The notes under the pieces were generated by a model. It ran no database searches, was not told where the DNA came from, and saw nothing but the letters and a program-made list of their open reading frames with translations. The position numbers and the translations under genes were made by a program. A stretch of DNA of 64,000 bases from Bacillota bacterium (GTDB lineage Bacteria; Bacillota; Limnochordia; Darwinibacteriales; DTU012), in assembly GCA_012520795.1 (NCBI GenBank), contig JAAYNP010000026.1, forward strand, positions 1 through 64,000, given 5' to 3'. Below are positions 31,142-40,799 of this stretch, in pieces. The first letter of the stretch is position 1. Each line of letters starts with the position of its first letter.

Positions 31142-31798
31142 GTGAGGATTTACGATGTGTCGATGACAATCCATCCACGGATGGCGGTATGGAAACGCAA
31201 CCAGGAACGGCTTCCGGTTTTTACGATTGAAAGGGATTTTGATGTGGACGGTACGGGCAGCCGCCAGACAAGGGTGTCCCTTGACATGCATACTGGAACC
31301 CATGTGGATGCACCGCTGCATTTTTTGGCGCACGGCAGCCCTATTGAAAACACTGGCCTTGATAAACTAGTCCGTCCCGTCAGGGTTCTTGATCTAACCA
31401 ATGTGGAAGATAAGATCACCCGCCTGGACCTGGAGAACTTCAGGTTTGGTGCAGGTGATTTTCTCTTGTTGAAAACCAAGAACTCCTATGTTGATGAATT
31501 TGACTTTGAATTTGTCTATCTGGAGCGTACCGGAGCCGCTTACTTGGTTGAGAGGGAAATAGCCGGAGTAGGGATCGACGCTTTAGGCATCGATAGGTCC
31601 CAGGCAGACCATGCCACCCACAAACAGCTGTTAAGCAATGAAATTGTAATCATCGAAGGCCTGCGGCTGGGCGATGTCCCGGCCGGTGATTACTTCATGG
31701 TGGCGCTGCCGTTGAAACTGCAGGGGGTGGAGGCGGCCCCTGCCCGGGTGATTCTGTTCGGTGTGCCGGAAAATGAGGGTGCGGCACAGGAGCGCTAG
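31142..31798 (+). CDS. Cyclase family protein (kynurenine formamidase-like)
   Basis: SLDMHTGTHVDAPLHFLAHGSPIE metal-binding motif. Confidence 0.9.
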   Translation: MRIYDVSMTIHPRMAVWKRNQERLPVFTIERDFDVDGTGSRQTRVSLDMHTGTHVDAPLHFLAHGSPIENTGLDKLVRPVRVLDLTNVEDKITRLDLENFRFGAGDFLLLKTKNSYVDEFDFEFVYLERTGAAYLVEREIAGVGIDALGIDRSQADHATHKQLLSNEIVIIEGLRLGDVPAGDYFMVALPLKLQGVEAAPARVILFGVPENEGAAQER

Positions 31799-32769
31799 TT
31801 TGATCGGTAAGCCGGGGCTGCATGGAGCCAGCCCTTTTGCTTGCCATATTTGATGAACAAGTTGTAGTAATTGACTTCAGTCAGGAGCATATTGTTGAAA
31901 AGCTTCCGGATGCGGTCATTATGGATGCATTGCTTGCTGGTTTCCGCGTGCATCATGGCAGCCGCCTGCAGGCCCTGGAGAATATCGCGGTACATCTGGT
32001 CATCGCACATATAATCCGTACCTACAGGTAAGATCACTACTTCCGGCGGCCGTTTGGGCAGTGAAATCCCATATTTCTGGCATTCCTGTTCCAAGATTCC
32101 CGTTTGCCGGTTGAGCCGGTCCAATCCTTTGGCGATAATGATCTTGAAGTTGAAATCATGGGTGACGGCTAAGTACAGATTGGTTTTCCTGATGTTGTCA
32201 TAACGAAACGTAAGGTGATCCCAGAGATTGCTTGCTTCGGCCGCAGTAATCTTCTCCTTGACATCGGGAGGAGTATTTAGATAATAAGGCCCTATTTCCA
32301 GCCATCCTTTAAGTTTAAGGTAATTCAGAATTAGATCGATATCGTTCAATGCGGTCTTCAGAAAGCGGCCAAACAGGGTGCGAATACCATCGTTCGTAGT
32401 GGAGGTTCGGATCACGCGCAGTAGGTTTTCCAGATATTCCTGCAAAAACCGCAGATTTGTCTGGCCGATCTGCTCATCCCGGAATGATTCGGTATTGCCG
32501 GCCCAGTTGGAGGGGAGGCGGTTCCGGTCCGGGCTCCTGACCAGGTACTTTTCCATGACCACTTCAAGGGTGTGGATTGTCCTTTCGTTGGCTTTGATCA
32601 TAACCCCCAACAACCATTTCAAATCAAGATCTTTTGCTAAGTGCTGAGCAGTCTGCTGGTATTCCAGAATCATGTGTTTGGAAATGGCAATATCCCACAG
32701 ATTGGCCGCTTCGCGGGCATCGATCAGTTTTTGGCATCCTTCGCGCCTGACAAAACGGGTGAGGATCAT
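31795..32769 (-). CDS. DUF2935-like four-helix-bundle protein
   Basis: Two helical repeats with similar spacing (DAREAANLWDIAISKHMILEYQQTAQHLA; AEASNLWDHLTFRYDNIRKTNLYLAVTHDFNFK). Confidence 0.7.
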   Translation of the reverse strand: MILTRFVRREGCQKLIDAREAANLWDIAISKHMILEYQQTAQHLAKDLDLKWLLGVMIKANERTIHTLEVVMEKYLVRSPDRNRLPSNWAGNTESFRDEQIGQTNLRFLQEYLENLLRVIRTSTTNDGIRTLFGRFLKTALNDIDLILNYLKLKGWLEIGPYYLNTPPDVKEKITAAEASNLWDHLTFRYDNIRKTNLYLAVTHDFNFKIIIAKGLDRLNRQTGILEQECQKYGISLPKRPPEVVILPVGTDYMCDDQMYRDILQGLQAAAMMHAETSKQCIHNDRIRKLFNNMLLTEVNYYNLFIKYGKQKGWLHAAPAYRSN

Positions 32770-32958
32770 TGCTGGTTACCTCCTTCACAACTAGTATGCA
32801 CATCTGTCAGGTTTCGACTCTAGGTTAAGCACAGGTTTCTCCTGCCCACCTTGGCATTATTAGGATTCAACCCAGAACGGGGTGGGCGATATGGAAGTTT
32901 GACAGGCGTTTCTTGGAGGTATATACTACTGTTATGTAATAGTTAATTGGAGGTTAAG

Positions 32959-33380
32959 ATGAAAACCGTTATTGTTTACGGCTCGAAATACGGCTGCACT
33001 GCACAGTGTGCAGAATTGTTAAAAGAAAGACTGTCGGGGGAGGTAGAACTGCACAATGCAGCAGAATCAGGTCACATCAGCCTGCAGGAATATGATCAGG
33101 CTGTGATCGGCAGCCCGGTTTACATGGGAAAAATCCTGCCCCAGATCAGCCGGTTTTGCCAAGCAGGCAAAGGCACAGATTGAGTAGGCATTTTCCCAAC
33201 AGCTGCTGGGCTCACGCCCGGTTCAAGGAAAGTCTGGGCTATGCTTTTAACTTTGAGAAGATGAGCTGGATAGAAAGACTGATGGTCCGGATGCTGGCGA
33301 AGGCCAAATCAAGCCAGAGCCATATTGGCATGGGCAAGATTGCTGCTTTGGCGGCTTCGATCAGTGAACCCCTGCAATGA
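32959..33380 (+). pseudogene. Flavodoxin-domain (protoporphyrinogen oxidase-like) gene, frameshifted/deleted
   Basis: MKTVIVYGSKYGCTAQCAELLKERL...VIGSPVYMGKILPQISRFC in one frame; C-terminus AHARFKESLGYAFNFEKMSWIERLMVRMLAK in another. Confidence 0.75.
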
Positions 33381-33475
33381 ACTCAGATGTTCCAAGAAGC
33401 AGTTTAGTGAATAGCGATGCATTCGTGGAGAACCTAGGATTCCAGCAGTCAACCGTTAAATGGGGAGTGGTAGCA

Positions 33476-36400
33476 ATGTGGCGTACTATGGTTTTGGTAA
33501 TGTGCCTGGCATTCATGGTAGGACAAGCGGTGGAGACAGTTGATGCAGCGGCCTTGACAAACCCCGCTGAAGCCGGCTTTGCAGACGCGAAGCTTTATCA
33601 GCAGATTGCCGCCGAACTGCAGAGGAAGGGCCTGGAGGTCTCGCAGGCAGCCTTTGGTGAGATTAGGGAATTGTCTCTTTCAGATTGCGGGATTACAAGT
33701 TTGATAGGATTGGAGCAATTGACGAACCTGCGCACTCTTGATCTCAGCCTCAACCCCATCAGGGATTTGGCGCCCCTGCGATCATTGACGCAGCTGGTAA
33801 GTCTAAATCTGAGGGAAACACTGGTGACTGACTTGACTCCTCTTGGGGAGTTGACGAATCTTGAATATCTCAACATCAATTCTGTTCCGGCTGCATCGGT
33901 GGAACCTATTGGCCAGCTTTTGAATTTGAAGACATTGATTATGCGCAATGTCCATACTGGGAACGATGCGGCGTTTCTCTCAGGCTTAACCGGCCTTAGA
34001 ACACTTAATCTGCGCAACACGGGCTTGACCGATACACAAGTATTGGCCGGCTTGATGGAGCAAGGCGCCCTGCAGAACCAGCCTCATCTTGGTATCAAAG
34101 CTGGGCTGGATCTCAGGGACAACCCGCTTCGTTCTACAGTGTACACTGATGATTATGCCCCGATTCGCCGTTTTTGGACAAACATCTTCGATCGGCAGCC
34201 GGTGATCCTTCCTAATTTGGCAGCCCAGGAGGTCGTGATTAACGAGTTCATGGCCTCAAACGGCTCGACAATCAAGGACCTCGCTCGTGAATATCACGAT
34301 TGGATTGAACTGTTCAACCCACAAGCGGACAGTATTGATCTGTCCGGGTTTTATCTGTCGGATGACCTGTCGGATCCCTTTAAATGGCAGTTTCCTGACA
34401 ACATCACAATCCCGGCAGAAGGCTACCTTTTGGTTTGGGCTTCCGGCCAAGACAAAGCAGGTTTAAGCGAGATCCACACCAATTTTAGTCTGGGAAGTGA
34501 AGGCGAACCGATTTTGCTGACAGGCCTCGATAGCGTGCTGCAGGATTATATCCCCCCAATAGAGCAGAAACGGGACATCTCCTATGGGCGCTGTCCCGAC
34601 GGGAGTGGTGAGTTTGTCTTTTTCTCCAAGCCGACTCCCGGGGCGGCCAATTCAACAGATCAGATTTACACAGCCAGACTTCAGCCGCCGGAATTCTCCC
34701 ATGTGCGTGGTTTTTACCAGGAGCCTTTTGAACTTGTCCTCAGCAGTAAAGATCCTGATGCAACCATCTATTACACCTTGGACGGTTCGGTGCCGGATCT
34801 ATCTTCCATGGTTTACCGGGGCCCGATCCAGATTGGGCCGGAGAATTACAAAACTGAGCTGTTATCCCATATCAAGACTTTTGGCCCGTTCAATCTAAAC
34901 CGCATTGAAGCGGATTACACCGGGCGCAAACAAAAACTGGCTTTCCTGCCGTGGACTGCGGAAAATGTGTTTCAAGGAATCGTTGTCCGGGCGGCAGCGT
35001 ACAAAGATGGAAGTTTGGCAAGCGATGTGGAAACCCACACCTATTTCGTGGCGCCGGATATCTTTGAGCGCTATACACTGCCGATAATATCAATTGCAAC
35101 CGATCCCAAGGGCTTTTTTGACCCTGTGATCGGCATCTATGTCGCCGGAGTCTATTATTGGGATTGGCGGCCGGGCAGGCCCTGGCACAATCCCGGCAAC
35201 TATACGCAGCGGGGCATCGAATGGGAACGACCGGTGCATGTGGAGTTTTTTGAACCGGGAGCCATTTTCGGGTTTAAACTTAACATGGGTGCCCGGATTC
35301 ACGGCGGCATTACCCGGTCTTGGCCTCAAAAAACACTAAGGCTGCACGCCCGTTCATCCTATGAACCGCCTGGGATCATTGACTACCCGTTGTTTCCCAA
35401 CCTGACTGCCAACGGCACCGGGGAACCGCTGACACAGTTTAAGCGGATTTTGCTCCGCAACGCCGGCAACCATTGGTCTGTCGATCTTTTTGCCGATGCT
35501 TTGATGCATGAGCTGATATCCCATACCAAGGTCGATGTGATGGCCTACCGCCCAGCGATAGTGTTTATCAATGGAGAGTATTGGGGGATCCAGAATATCC
35601 GGGAGCGGCTTGATCAGTATTATCTGGCGACGAACTACAACCTTGATCCGGACAATGTGGTATTCACAACCCATTACGATGAGTTGGACTACGGCAACCC
35701 GGGAGATGAGCGGGATCTCCATGAGATCGTAGCATTCGTCCAGCGGAACAACATGGGAAGGGATGACAATTACCAGTACATTACCACCAAGATCGATATT
35801 GAACAGTTCATTGATTACCAGGTTGCCCAAATCTTCTACAGCAACACTGACTGGCCGGGTAAGAACACTGCGGTCTGGCGGTACAAGACCACGCAGTATG
35901 AACCGGACGCCCCTTACGGGCAGGACGGAAGATGGCGGTGGATGATGTTTGATACAGATTTTGGGTTTGGTTATGCCCATGGGACAGCAGGCGACTTCAA
36001 CTCCTTGGAACATGCCACCGGCTCCCGGGGGCCGCTTTTGAGGGGCCTCCTGCAGAACAGCAGTTTTAGGCGTCAGTTTATCAATACGTTTGCCGATCAT
36101 CTCAACAGTTCATTCACATTGGAGCGGATCACTGCCATGATTGACCAGATGGAAGCAGTGTTGGAACCGGAGATTGCTGAACATCAGCAGAGGTGGGGCA
36201 ATCCGGGCAGAACGATTGAGGAATGGAAGCAGAACGTCAACAAGATGCGGATCTGGGCAGCCAACCGCCACAACTACATCTGGAAAATGATCACCGATTT
36301 CTTCAAACTGGCGGGGACTGTAACCCTCACTCTCAACTGTGATTTAGAGGCAGGTCATATCAGAATCAATTCTCTTGATATAATTCCGGAAACGCCCGGG

Positions 36401-36583
36401 ATCACCAATCCCGCTTCTTGGCAAGGCAACTATTTTCAAGGGGTCCCTGTCCGGCTCACTGCCGTTGCCAAGCCCGGCTATGTTTTTGTAAGGTGGGAAG
36501 GTAGTGTCAGCAGCCTTGATCCGAGTATTGAAGTTGCACCGGGCCGGGATCTGGAGTTGACAGCGGTTTTCAGGAAACTCTAA
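33476..36583 (+). CDS. Secreted CotH kinase family protein with N-terminal LRRs, lamin-tail domain and chitobiase-like region
   Basis: LRRs (LTNLRTLDLSLNPIRDLAPLRSLTQLVSLNLRE), LTD (VVINEFMASNGSTIKDLAREYHDWIELFNP), YYTLDGSVPDLSS, CotH core (GGITRSWPQKTLRLHAR, FDTDFGFGY). Confidence 0.88.
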   Translation: MWRTMVLVMCLAFMVGQAVETVDAAALTNPAEAGFADAKLYQQIAAELQRKGLEVSQAAFGEIRELSLSDCGITSLIGLEQLTNLRTLDLSLNPIRDLAPLRSLTQLVSLNLRETLVTDLTPLGELTNLEYLNINSVPAASVEPIGQLLNLKTLIMRNVHTGNDAAFLSGLTGLRTLNLRNTGLTDTQVLAGLMEQGALQNQPHLGIKAGLDLRDNPLRSTVYTDDYAPIRRFWTNIFDRQPVILPNLAAQEVVINEFMASNGSTIKDLAREYHDWIELFNPQADSIDLSGFYLSDDLSDPFKWQFPDNITIPAEGYLLVWASGQDKAGLSEIHTNFSLGSEGEPILLTGLDSVLQDYIPPIEQKRDISYGRCPDGSGEFVFFSKPTPGAANSTDQIYTARLQPPEFSHVRGFYQEPFELVLSSKDPDATIYYTLDGSVPDLSSMVYRGPIQIGPENYKTELLSHIKTFGPFNLNRIEADYTGRKQKLAFLPWTAENVFQGIVVRAAAYKDGSLASDVETHTYFVAPDIFERYTLPIISIATDPKGFFDPVIGIYVAGVYYWDWRPGRPWHNPGNYTQRGIEWERPVHVEFFEPGAIFGFKLNMGARIHGGITRSWPQKTLRLHARSSYEPPGIIDYPLFPNLTANGTGEPLTQFKRILLRNAGNHWSVDLFADALMHELISHTKVDVMAYRPAIVFINGEYWGIQNIRERLDQYYLATNYNLDPDNVVFTTHYDELDYGNPGDERDLHEIVAFVQRNNMGRDDNYQYITTKIDIEQFIDYQVAQIFYSNTDWPGKNTAVWRYKTTQYEPDAPYGQDGRWRWMMFDTDFGFGYAHGTAGDFNSLEHATGSRGPLLRGLLQNSSFRRQFINTFADHLNSSFTLERITAMIDQMEAVLEPEIAEHQQRWGNPGRTIEEWKQNVNKMRIWAANRHNYIWKMITDFFKLAGTVTLTLNCDLEAGHIRINSLDIIPETPGITNPASWQGNYFQGVPVRLTAVAKPGYVFVRWEGSVSSLDPSIEVAPGRDLELTAVFRKL

Positions 36584-36599
36584 GATAAGACTGTCCATA

Positions 36600-36639
36600 A
36601 CAAAAATGCCGGCATCTTCACGATGCCGGCATTTTTTAC
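36600..36639. terminator. Bidirectional rho-independent terminator
   Basis: AAAAATGCCGGCATC-ttcac-GATGCCGGCATTTTTT. Confidence 0.95.
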
Positions 36640-37883
36640 GCTTCCCTCAGCGCTTCCACCACCGGTAACCTGGCGGCGGCAATTGCTGGATACAGGCCGA
36701 ATATTGCTCCCATGATCAAAGCAAGGCCGCTGGAATAGACAGCCGCCCAAGGATGGAATTGGCCCAGGTCCTGCATCGATTGAAAGAAAAAGTCTTTCAG
36801 CAATCCATCAATCATGTACCGATTTGACAACACCGATCCGACAATGCCTGTAACTGCTCCGAGCAGTGCAAACACAAGTGATTCGTATAGAACCTGGATT
36901 ACAATGGAAAACCTGGATGCGCCCAGTGCCTTGCGCAAGCCGATTTCTCTGGTGCGTTCCACAACATTGACCATCATGATACTTAAGATGCCCACGGAGC
37001 TGATGATAATCGCCACGAAGGCGAAGACCCCCAAAAACAAGGACATTCCCATGATTGCGCTGGTAAACATGCGGCCCGTGTCGCTGAGGTAATCAGCATT
37101 TACATTGTAATCATCGCTGGCGAGAATTACTTGGGCATCACTTACTGCAGCATGGGCGGATCCCGGGTAAGATTTTACATACACATTACTGTAATTTGCC
37201 CGGTGGATCCGTTCGGTTCCAGTGGTTTTGGCCCGGCTGTCGAGGGGAATGATGATGGTCATTTCCTGGAAAAAAATCTGCAGCAATGGATTAATCGGTT
37301 CAAAAACACCAATGATTTCAAATGTGAGATACTCATCACCGTAGAGGGATTCCAGCTCGATGGTTTTCCCTACGGCAGATTGATCAGGGAATAATTGTTT
37401 GCTCACATCGGTGGAAATGAGGGCAACAAGGTTTCCCTGTTCCTGATCGTAATCGGTGAAGGCGTACCCTTCCAGAAGCTTCAACTCCAATGCCGAAATT
37501 GTGCCGGCGGTTACTTCGGCAAGCCCTCTTACTTGATATGTAAGGCCGTGAGCTTTCAATTTGGCATTCCATGCAGGTTCAACAGTGAATACTGACTCGA
37601 TATGCGTGCTTTCTTGTTTCAACCGGATCAAATCGGTCTCCGACAGGCTGAAACCTTGATAGCCTCTTATACTGCCTTGATCCATGATCTCTCTTTGCAA
37701 TGAGAGGCGAATGATATTCTCGCCAAAGTGGTTGAGCACAGAATTAACCTGATCCTGAGCCTGCAGGTTCATGGTGAGGATTGTGGCCACGATCCAAACC
37801 CCGAGCGCGATTTGAAGGATCGTCAATAATGAGCGCAGCGGCCGCTTTTTAATCAGTCTCATGGTAAATACAAAAGAATTCAT
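36636..37883 (-). CDS. MacB-like ABC transporter permease (FtsX fold)
   Basis: ERTREIGLRKALGASRFSIVIQVLYESL; ends PAIAAARLPVVEALREA. Confidence 0.9.
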   Translation of the reverse strand: MNSFVFTMRLIKKRPLRSLLTILQIALGVWIVATILTMNLQAQDQVNSVLNHFGENIIRLSLQREIMDQGSIRGYQGFSLSETDLIRLKQESTHIESVFTVEPAWNAKLKAHGLTYQVRGLAEVTAGTISALELKLLEGYAFTDYDQEQGNLVALISTDVSKQLFPDQSAVGKTIELESLYGDEYLTFEIIGVFEPINPLLQIFFQEMTIIIPLDSRAKTTGTERIHRANYSNVYVKSYPGSAHAAVSDAQVILASDDYNVNADYLSDTGRMFTSAIMGMSLFLGVFAFVAIIISSVGILSIMMVNVVERTREIGLRKALGASRFSIVIQVLYESLVFALLGAVTGIVGSVLSNRYMIDGLLKDFFFQSMQDLGQFHPWAAVYSSGLALIMGAIFGLYPAIAAARLPVVEALREA

Positions 37884-37907
37884 CCATACACCTCCGTCTG
37901 CGCCGGA

Positions 37908-39452
37908 TCATTCAGTCCGCAAAGCATCCACCGGGTCGATGGCTGCTCCTTGGTATGCGGGGTAGACTCCAAACAACAAGCTTACCAACAGCCCCAGCCC
38001 GCATCCGGCGGCAATACTTGTAATGCCAAATGATATCTCTGTGAGAATCAGCTTACTGATGATTCCCTTTACAAGGGCGAAACTAAGCCCGATACCAACT
38101 ACCGCCCCGGTAAGGCCAAGAATCACGGCTTCCAGCAGAAACTGGCCAAAAACGGTGCTCTTGGCTGATCCCAGGGCCATGGCCAGGCCGATAGATTTGG
38201 TTCTTCGCAGAACCCTGGCGAGCATTAGGTTCAGGATGTTGATTGCAGCAATGACCAAGCCTAAAGAAGCAAATATGGCGATGATTATATAAAGGCTGTA
38301 GCTGCTGTTGTTCTGTTCAGTCAACACAAGGTATGAGTTGTCCACTATGCCCAAATCTCCGTACCTTTGCCTGATTTCAGCTTGAATTATCTCTGAAGCC
38401 TCCGCCAGATCGATGCCGTCTTCCACTCCGATTACAAAGTTGTCCAGTAAGGTCTCCTGATCAGCGCCTGCGGTCCAGGATGAAGGCATGGCCGTAATGG
38501 GCACGAAGGCAGGATACTCGCCGAAGGCCATACTAATGCTAAAGCTTTCGTTTTCCTCGAAGGGAGCCAAGACTCCAATCACAGTATACAGGACATCTTG
38601 TTCCATACCAAAGATCTCGATGGGGATGTGCTGGCCTATTGGGTCCTGATCTGGGAAGATCCTGTTGGCCAGTTGGTCGCTGAGCACCATTACCCGGCTG
38701 CCGTTGGCGATGTCGGCTTCAACAAACAGATTTCCTTTGGCGATGCGGTATTGCTTGAAATCGAAATAGCTTATGGTTGTTCCCACCATATTGATATACT
38801 CATACTGCTCGCGCATGGTGATATATTGATCAAGTGTCATGCTCTTCAACTGCACTAGAGCGTCTGCTTCCTGTTGTTCAGTCTCAACCGCCTCAGCTTC
38901 AGCGTCCAAGGGCTCTGTTCCATCCACGTCCGGCTGAACCTCAACGATTACTATTGATTCTTCGCTGACGGCCATACTGCGGGTGGTGATGACCCGGGTA
39001 GTACCTTGCGAGGACATGCTGGCAGGCCCTATAGTTTCATAATAGCTGCCCAGTGTTTCATCCGCTTCTTCTGCAGGTTTGGGCAAGAGCCGTGAAGGGA
39101 AAGACATCGTTTGCTCGGCAAAGACATACATGCCGGTAGGGAGAGACCTCTCCAGATCCTTCAGCTCGCTCAAAGACACCTGCAGAGGCTCCTGCGGCCT
39201 TTCCTGAACAATGCTGAGGATCGGTTCCTGCCCTGTGGTCCTGGAAAAAGAGGCGGCACTGTACACCCTGAATGTGCGAATCCATTCATAATTGTATACT
39301 GATTGCATTTGGGACTGGACAAGGAGAATGACGGTCAGGATTGAGACGATCACCGCCACACCCAATCCGATTACAAAGACGATCAGGATGGATTCAAACA
39401 GCCGTTTGCGGCAGTGGCGCAGTGCCCATGCTGTGTTAAACAAAAAGCTCAT
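37908..39452 (-). CDS. MacB-like ABC transporter permease (FtsX fold)
   Basis: RRTKSIGLAMALGSAKSTVFGQFLLEAVILG; YPAYQGAAIDPVDALRTE; Glu-rich periplasmic insertion. Confidence 0.88.
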   Translation of the reverse strand: MSFLFNTAWALRHCRKRLFESILIVFVIGLGVAVIVSILTVILLVQSQMQSVYNYEWIRTFRVYSAASFSRTTGQEPILSIVQERPQEPLQVSLSELKDLERSLPTGMYVFAEQTMSFPSRLLPKPAEEADETLGSYYETIGPASMSSQGTTRVITTRSMAVSEESIVIVEVQPDVDGTEPLDAEAEAVETEQQEADALVQLKSMTLDQYITMREQYEYINMVGTTISYFDFKQYRIAKGNLFVEADIANGSRVMVLSDQLANRIFPDQDPIGQHIPIEIFGMEQDVLYTVIGVLAPFEENESFSISMAFGEYPAFVPITAMPSSWTAGADQETLLDNFVIGVEDGIDLAEASEIIQAEIRQRYGDLGIVDNSYLVLTEQNNSSYSLYIIIAIFASLGLVIAAINILNLMLARVLRRTKSIGLAMALGSAKSTVFGQFLLEAVILGLTGAVVGIGLSFALVKGIISKLILTEISFGITSIAAGCGLGLLVSLLFGVYPAYQGAAIDPVDALRTE

Positions 39453-39464
39453 TGACTGTCCTCC

Positions 39465-40799
39465 TTACTCAACCAGTTCCTGGATCACAACGGCCAATTC
39501 AAAGCCGCATAGATCAAAGAGCTGCAGCAAACTGAGAAAATGATCATACCGATTATTCGACAGTTCCATCTGAAGGCGGGCAAGCTCCACCTGGTGTTCC
39601 TGCAATTTCAGCTCAGTGGTCAGCCCTACACCGTACAGCCTGCGCTTGGTCTCCAGTTCTGCTTCTTCGGTTATCAGGTTTTCTTCAAGATCCCGGTACT
39701 GTGATTCCGAAATTGCCAGCTTATCCAATAACTGAGAAACCTGGGAGCGGATATTGTACTCCACTTCGGCCAACTGCAGTTGCGCCTGGGCCAATCTCAA
39801 AGCGTCCTTTTCAGCCTGGAGGGAGGGGGGGTAGAGAGTCTTGCTGGCTGTTAACCCGATGGACCAACTTGGTGAATGGGACCAATCGAAGTCCCACTGA
39901 AGCTTCGCAGTGGTATTGATATTCCACCCGAAGGCCCGTTTAGCAGCTTCAAGCTGGGTTTCGGCGTCTTTGACGGCAGCCTCCGCCTGATTTCGCCTGC
40001 TGCTGGCAGCCAATGCCAAATCAATCAACTGGTCTTGGCCGTACTCCAATCGGTAAGCTTTGTTACTGATTACTGGTTTAAAATCTACATACACATCAGT
40101 GTTCAACAAGTTATTCAGCTGCTGGTTGTGCTGCCTGGCGGTCATCTGATAATTCGCCAGCCGCTTTTCCGATTCATACAGCTGCTGTTTCAAGCTGGAG
40201 GTTTGCATCGAGTTATCGGTAACTACTGCTGCCTCGTGAGCTTCCTTGAGATAGGCAAGCCTGAGTTCTTCGTAGGCTGCCCTGTTCAGCTCTTTGATCA
40301 GGTTGGTAAAGGTTGTGGCTACCTGCAAAACTAGTTCATTCTCCATGGCGAGCATAGAGTTTGCTTCTGGTTGCGGCCCAGCCTGCTTGGGTGGAGTGAA
40401 TAAATCATATTTGAACTGAATATCCAAGTCACCGCCAAAATCCAAATCCAAGCCTTCAGACTCCCCACTGAGTGTTGTGGTGAGGGTGGTGTGATCGCCA
40501 AGGGACATGGCCAATACCATAGTGGCATTGTCAGGCTGGATTTTCCCGTTGCGCACGTTCAACGGGGTGCTGCTGAAATGGATAGTGAGTTCTTGTTCTT
40601 TTAACCTTTGTTCTTCCAAAGCCAGTTCGTGTTCCCATAATGAGAGCCGGTACTGAGCATTGCGCTCAAAGGCCAGATCCACCGCTTCCAGCAATGTGAT
40701 CGAGGTTGCGCAGGCTTCAATTGTCCAGAAGCCTAGTGCACCACCGGGAATGATCACCACCAGCAACCAGGGTAGCAGCTTAGTTGCCATCACTGCCAC
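39465..40799 (-). CDS. TolC family outer membrane efflux protein
   Basis: OMF-like helical repeats with beta-strand-like segments (TLTTTLSGESEGLDLDFGGDLDIQFKYDLF; TTAKLQWDFDWSHSPSWSIGLTASKTL). Confidence 0.75.
   Translation of the reverse strand: MAVMATKLLPWLLVVIIPGGALGFWTIEACATSITLLEAVDLAFERNAQYRLSLWEHELALEEQRLKEQELTIHFSSTPLNVRNGKIQPDNATMVLAMSLGDHTTLTTTLSGESEGLDLDFGGDLDIQFKYDLFTPPKQAGPQPEANSMLAMENELVLQVATTFTNLIKELNRAAYEELRLAYLKEAHEAAVVTDNSMQTSSLKQQLYESEKRLANYQMTARQHNQQLNNLLNTDVYVDFKPVISNKAYRLEYGQDQLIDLALAASSRRNQAEAAVKDAETQLEAAKRAFGWNINTTAKLQWDFDWSHSPSWSIGLTASKTLYPPSLQAEKDALRLAQAQLQLAEVEYNIRSQVSQLLDKLAISESQYRDLEENLITEEAELETKRRLYGVGLTTELKLQEHQVELARLQMELSNNRYDHFLSLLQLFDLCGFELAVVIQELVE

Noticed and set aside
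35354-36100. 248-aa minus-strand ORF inside the CotH gene
   Set aside because: Fully antisense to a well-supported CDS with recognisable domains; no RBS or family features; a by-product of codon bias.
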